This document shows positions 60,543-64,000 of a stretch of DNA of 64,000 bases, piece by piece. This stretch comes from Pseudomonas syringae pv. cilantro. Lineage in GTDB: Bacteria > Pseudomonadota > Gammaproteobacteria > Pseudomonadales > Pseudomonadaceae. Below the pieces are notes generated by a model. It did not search any database. It was not told the origin of the DNA and was given only the letters and a program-made list of their open reading frames with translations. The DNA lies in NCBI RefSeq assembly GCF_001293775.1, contig NZ_LGLN01000013.1, positions 212,400 to 276,399 on the forward strand, in the 5' to 3' direction. A program made the translations under genes and the position numbers. Position 1 is the first letter of the stretch; each line of letters starts with the position of its first letter.

Positions 60543-61349
60543 TTAATAGCCAGCGCCGCTCTCATCGACTTCATACAGCATGCCCTCCACCCTGGACACC
60601 CCGGTTTCCAGCCGCCCATCGTCGTGCAACCGCAACCAGCGATAGCCCGGTGCCGAGGTGTCTACCTTGAAATCCACACTGCCCGGCGCAAACTGAATGC
60701 AGGTCGACGGCGACGCCAACAGGCGCACGCCGTTACGCACCTGGTCGAACTCCTGATGCACATGCCCCCAAAGCACAGCCTTGACCTGCGGGAATCGGTC
60801 CAGCACCGCAAACAACGCATCGGCATTGCGCAGACCAATGGGCGCCATCCATTCGCAGCCAATAGCCACCGGATGATGATGCAGGCAAACCAGATGATGC
60901 CGGTCAGGCGCTTCACTCAACGACCGCTCCAGCAACTGCAACTGCTCATCCGCCAGAAAACCCGGCACCGAACCGGGAACTGCCGAGTCGAGCAACGTCA
61001 CCCGCCACTGGCCGACGTCCACAACCGGATCAAGCAGCCCCTCACCCTGCGCGACATGCTCCATCTGCGGCAATTCATCATGATTACCGGCAAACCAGCG
61101 CGCTGGCGCAGCGATCTGCGCGCTTATCTGCCGAAACGCCTCATAAGACTCGACGCTGCCATCCTGGGAAATATCCCCGCTGGCCACGACCAGATCAATC
61201 TGCGGCTGCTCGGCCAACACCCGATCAACGACTTTTTCCAGACTGTCGCGGGTGATCATACCCAGCAACGCCCCATCCGCCTCGGCAAACAGGTGGCTGT
61301 CGGATAGCTGGACCAGCAAAACCGAGTTTTCAACAGGGGCGTTAGGCAA
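60543..61349 (-). CDS. cpdA: 3',5'-cyclic-AMP phosphodiesterase CpdA
   Basis: Hydrolyses cAMP and so limits Vfr-dependent gene control. The 268 residues carry the metallophosphatase motifs in order: SDSHLF (DxH), SGDISQDG (GDxxxxG), GNHDE, CLHHHP and GHVHQE. The frame opens at 61496, but TTG at 61349 with AAAGGAGGAG about nine bases ahead decides the start. The usual pseudomonad neighbours upstream (nudF, tolC) are not seen; accessory DNA begins here instead. Confidence 0.93.
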   Translation of the reverse strand: MPNAPVENSVLLVQLSDSHLFAEADGALLGMITRDSLEKVVDRVLAEQPQIDLVVASGDISQDGSVESYEAFRQISAQIAAPARWFAGNHDELPQMEHVAQGEGLLDPVVDVGQWRVTLLDSAVPGSVPGFLADEQLQLLERSLSEAPDRHHLVCLHHHPVAIGCEWMAPIGLRNADALFAVLDRFPQVKAVLWGHVHQEFDQVRNGVRLLASPSTCIQFAPGSVDFKVDTSAPGYRWLRLHDDGRLETGVSRVEGMLYEVDESGAGY

Positions 61350-61936
61350 AGGCCTTCTCCTCCTTTGGCAGAGTCTGGCGATTATGGTGGGAAGCGATGA
61401 TGTCGGCAAATCTCGATACGAAAACTCATTCACGGCGACATCGTCACAAGCAAATCGCCACCCTCTTGCCGGGGCAAAACGCTCACGACCTGTCAAAACT
61501 GTCAGGTCACAGGTGCAGGTCCAAGGCGTAAGTTGGGGTGTCGGTGTTCGTGCAGCGGCTTAAAAGCATAGATTTCAAGACTGACAGACCGATTTCTTCA
61601 CACTCACGAATCAGCCCAACAACACGCTGCCGGATATGACAGGCTTTTGAATTGGACAGGGCAACGCTGTGAGTTGTGCCACATGCCGCCTCTATGGAAG
61701 ACCAGGAAGTGTTGTTGCCGTAGAACTGCTCGACAGAAAGATTGCAACCACCAGAAACTCGCTTGGCGGCAGATGGGGTTGTGCTGGATTCAAGATTCTC
61801 TCAAGTCGCGCCTTGTAGCAGGTGAGCCTGAAAGCATCTGCCCAAGGCACGGCGTGAGAGTTGAAGCAATACGCCACGAAGGGGAAATTCAACCAGGGAA
61901 GTGCGCTCGGCAACGTTCCCTGGAAGAAATCGAAAC
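61350..61936. other. Intergenic region, no gene supported
   Basis: This 587-base region lies between cpdA and the crystallin-like gene. Its cpdA-proximal part must hold the cpdA promoter. Several short frames exist on both strands, but they show odd Cys/Arg-rich or low-complexity composition with no recognisable domain or good ribosome site. It may be decayed accessory DNA. Confidence 0.5.
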
Positions 61937-62668
61937 TTACGGCCTATTCAAACGCCGGGTAAGCTTCCCGGTGTCTATGACGCGCCCAAACGTTCCTTTC
62001 GGAACGGACTTGATATGCAGATCAAAACGATAATCCTCGGCCTTCACCAGCTCTATATGCTCCGAGAAGGTCTCTTCGTAAGTGGTACATTCCAGCGATT
62101 TAGTTCCGCGATCATAAGATATATAAACCGCGGCATGAATGATGGGAATACCTACATCCTCATTAGACCTTCTACCTTTCCGCTCTTCCTGCCCTTCCGC
62201 CCACCGCTGTCTACCGGCACGTTCAAAGATGACAATATCCGTCACGTAAAGCCTTCCATCTGTAGGGATCAACCCCACGACCTCATAATCCATGCCTGAC
62301 TCCATGTACACTGGATTCTGGATGGTGAACGTCCTGACAAACGCAAAATACTTTTCACCATCCCCGACATCATTTTTAACTTTAACAGCGAACAATGTAG
62401 AGTCACTCGGTGAGACCACAAACTTTGACAACCCTCTAATACTGGAAATATTTGCCTGAGAGGTCTCCCACAACTGGTGAATTGAGCCACTGTCGCTGTA
62501 AGCATGCCATCCGTAAACTTTGGAAAGCGCCCCCACTTTTACGGACAAAAACTTATCATTCAAATGCGAGGGCAAATAATACTGAACAACGGATTCCTCG
62601 TAGGCATAGGGTCCGTCACCTTCATAATTCACACTCATGTAAAATTCGGCACCGTGATCGCGTTCCAT
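61937..62668 (-). CDS. Beta/gamma-crystallin-like protein
   Basis: Hypothetical protein of 243 residues without a signal peptide. Residues 5-85 or so read as two crystallin-type Greek-key motifs: an aromatic start (AEFYMSVNYEGDGPYAYEES), LPSHLNDKFLSVKVG with a near-match to the Ca-binding N/D-N/D-x-x-S/T-S motif, then WHAYSDSGSIHQLWE and ANISSIRGLSKFVV. The C-terminal 150 residues have no known motif. AAGGA lies eight bases ahead of the ATG at 62668. GC content is low. It neighbours a toxin/immunity pair, but a link is only inferred. Confidence 0.68.
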   Translation of the reverse strand: MERDHGAEFYMSVNYEGDGPYAYEESVVQYYLPSHLNDKFLSVKVGALSKVYGWHAYSDSGSIHQLWETSQANISSIRGLSKFVVSPSDSTLFAVKVKNDVGDGEKYFAFVRTFTIQNPVYMESGMDYEVVGLIPTDGRLYVTDIVIFERAGRQRWAEGQEERKGRRSNEDVGIPIIHAAVYISYDRGTKSLECTTYEETFSEHIELVKAEDYRFDLHIKSVPKGTFGRVIDTGKLTRRLNRP

Positions 62669-62970
62669 AATCATATTCCTTTATGTTCTATGGGCACAGA
62701 GCAGTCTGTGCACTATCAAGACTAGACGGCTTCCGCCGCTTTGCAGCCTGCAACGGACCAACGACACGCGACTCATAAAAAACTGACGACCCCTCAACAA
62801 GCCCTCCAGAGGCCATACTAACCAATCCGATAAAATGGACAAAGGCATTAGCATTTAGCGACAAGATACCGATGACCACGCCACTATTTTATATACAAGA
62901 AATGCTCCCAGCGCGATGTCCTGCCGGCCAGGGAAGTCACGCCAGCGTAGAGAGAAAACTGAAGCCCAAG
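62669..62970. other. Intergenic region, no gene supported
   Basis: Low-GC gap between the immunity-like and crystallin-like genes. A 63-codon frame at 62688-62879 (minus, GTG start) with one hydrophobic stretch is too weak to call. No hairpin terminator was recognised. Confidence 0.4.
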
Positions 62971-63417
62971 CTATTGCTTACACAGGGTCACCCACACCTC
63001 ATCCAGGTCATCCTCAAGTATAAGCCTTGCTTCGAACCCCGAATCAGGAAACTGTCGATTCAGCTTTGTATTCCAGCAGTCACGAATGACCGCGCCAAGC
63101 TCGGCGGCTTCGTCATAATCTATATCACCCAGCAAACTGGTAATTTCTATCATATTCAACCAGCCAGGAATCTCTAAGGGCGCGATACCTTGCGCTACCG
63201 TTTGATCGTAACGATCCTGCGTGAAATTCTCCTCGATGAAATAGCCGCCCGCGAATAAAAATATTGTCGGATTAAACAAAGCGACAACGCTCATTGCAAA
63301 ATCATCGTGCAACCCAAGGCTTGTTCTGACCATATAAAAATAGTCAAACCTAGAAAGCCCGTCTTTGTTAGCCAATAGATAATCTTTATAGCTATATTCG
63401 GGCAAAGATTTATTCAT
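62971..63417 (-). CDS. Putative immunity protein for the adjacent toxin
   Basis: Acidic protein of 148 residues with no signal peptide and no family recognised. Visible features: ALFNPTIFLFAGGYFIEENF, the PGWLNMIEITSLLGDIDYDEA block, and an acidic C-terminus ILEDDLDEVW. Its ATG overlaps the toxin stop by four bases (ATGA), which is the usual layout for a toxin followed by its immunity gene. Function is inferred from position, small size and acidity. Confidence 0.7.
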   Translation of the reverse strand: MNKSLPEYSYKDYLLANKDGLSRFDYFYMVRTSLGLHDDFAMSVVALFNPTIFLFAGGYFIEENFTQDRYDQTVAQGIAPLEIPGWLNMIEITSLLGDIDYDEAAELGAVIRDCWNTKLNRQFPDSGFEARLILEDDLDEVWVTLCKQ

Positions 63418-64000
63418 CTTGGAAACTCATCCGATGTTGGAAGGCGGACTTTTAAACCACCAGGCACAAGGCTCCCATCTGGCCTCGTGTCGATTTTGTT
63501 AAATTTCACGTTTGGGCGTGGGTAGGGGCCATGATCTTTGCCTGATCCTCGATATTGCTTAACTGTGCCATCCTCATAATGCGTCGTGTACTGCCCCTCT
63601 CGTCCAGGCCTTTCAACAATGGTATGCGACCGCCCTTCGGCCTCATCCAGCGGTGGCGGCGGCTTGTTTCGGGACTTTCTCTTTTTCGGCGGAGCCGCTA
63701 CTGGCTCCGGCACAACCCCCTTCGCCCGAGCAATCACAACGGTCTGCGATCCGCTCCCCACCCCCTCAGCATGGCCTTCTGCGTGAACACGCGCAATCTT
63801 GAGATCACGCCCCAGCTTTTCCAGCACTCCACCAAGCCGCTTGAGCTGTGGTGATAAACGCGAGCTGGCAGCACCGACGCGCGCGGCGAGCCCCACTCCA
63901 CCGGTCAAGTAGACCAGTAGCGCGGCGAGCACGATCTCGAAAACCATTCCTCCGGTAAATTGCAGAATGGATTCATGATTTTGAATCTTGACGTACTGTC
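63414..64000 (-). CDS. Polymorphic toxin, C-terminal part (type 24 toxin-like domain), cut by window end
   Basis: The frame is open to the window end, so the 5' part is missing; visible residues total about 195. Upstream of the first ATG in view (63947) the frame still reads sense (KIQNHESILQFTGGMVFE), so that ATG is internal. A hydrophobic segment (VLAALLVYLTGGVGLAA) is followed by an Arg/Lys/Pro-rich linker and a C-terminal domain of about 80 residues (GRSHTIVERPGREGQYTTHY, VKQYRGSGKDHGPYPRPNVK), which I recognise as resembling the polymorphic toxin type 24 domain. The likely product is a secreted inter-bacterial toxin; the secretion route cannot be seen. Confidence 0.75.
   Translation of the reverse strand, partial: QYVKIQNHESILQFTGGMVFEIVLAALLVYLTGGVGLAARVGAASSRLSPQLKRLGGVLEKLGRDLKIARVHAEGHAEGVGSGSQTVVIARAKGVVPEPVAAPPKKRKSRNKPPPPLDEAEGRSHTIVERPGREGQYTTHYEDGTVKQYRGSGKDHGPYPRPNVKFNKIDTRPDGSLVPGGLKVRLPTSDEFPR

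Noticed and set aside
61647..62033. Plus-strand frame of 128 codons overlapping the crystallin-like gene
   Set aside because: Cys/Arg-rich composition without domain, and it runs into a better supported gene on the other strand.

Overview
The window looks like chromosome of a fluorescent Pseudomonas, most likely of the P. syringae group. From memory, the order dnaB-rplI-rpsR-rpsF-rlmB-rnr, purA-hisZ-hflC-hflK-hflX-hfq-miaA-mutL-amiB-tsaE-nnr-queG, orn-rsgA-motB-motA, psd-serB and parC-parE-yqiA-cpdA is the conserved order of the PAO1 PA4931-PA4969 block. GC content is high through this backbone and visibly lower at about 7.4-10.3 kb, 20.5-23.7 kb and 61.4-64 kb. Those three stretches hold the accessory genes. 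All family assignments come from reading motifs in the translations; no database was searched.

Layout. 0-7.4 kb: periplasmic azurin, then a three-gene minus-strand operon (DUF2126 transglutaminase, circularly permuted ATP-grasp/Alpha-E fusion, transglutaminase). 7.4-10.3 kb: low-GC plus-strand island with a six-repeat beta-propeller-like protein and a CdtB-type nuclease that has an extra N-terminal domain. 10.3-20 kb: YgiQ-type radical SAM enzyme, then replication, ribosome and RNA genes (dnaB, rplI, a membrane protein, rpsR, rpsF, rlmB, rnr), all minus strand. 20.1-20.5 kb: two nearly identical tRNA-Leu(CAG) genes, each with its own promoter and terminator. 20.6-25.6 kb: a large Ig-like repeat protein and a chemoreceptor. 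25.8-38.7 kb: a long minus-strand run from nnr through tsaE, amiB, mutL, miaA, hfq, hflX, hflK and hflC to hisZ and purA, with many overlapping or abutting genes.

38.8-53.9 kb: queG, a TRIC/YicG-type membrane protein, orn, rsgA, motAB, an HDOD protein, a continuous rhodanese-phosphatidylserine decarboxylase frame, a PilZ-like protein, serB divergent from an Smp/YtjB-like membrane protein, and a PqiC-like lipoprotein. 54-61.3 kb: topoisomerase IV genes parE and parC with two small overlapping genes between them, then yqiA and cpdA further upstream. 61.3-64 kb: accessory DNA with a beta/gamma-crystallin-like protein and a polymorphic toxin/immunity pair; the toxin is cut by the window end.

The most interesting candidates are the propeller plus CdtB-like pair at 7.9-10.25 kb, a plausible genotoxin whose delivery parts differ from classical CdtABC; the rhodanese-Psd fusion; and the edge toxin/immunity module with its neighbouring orphan gene.
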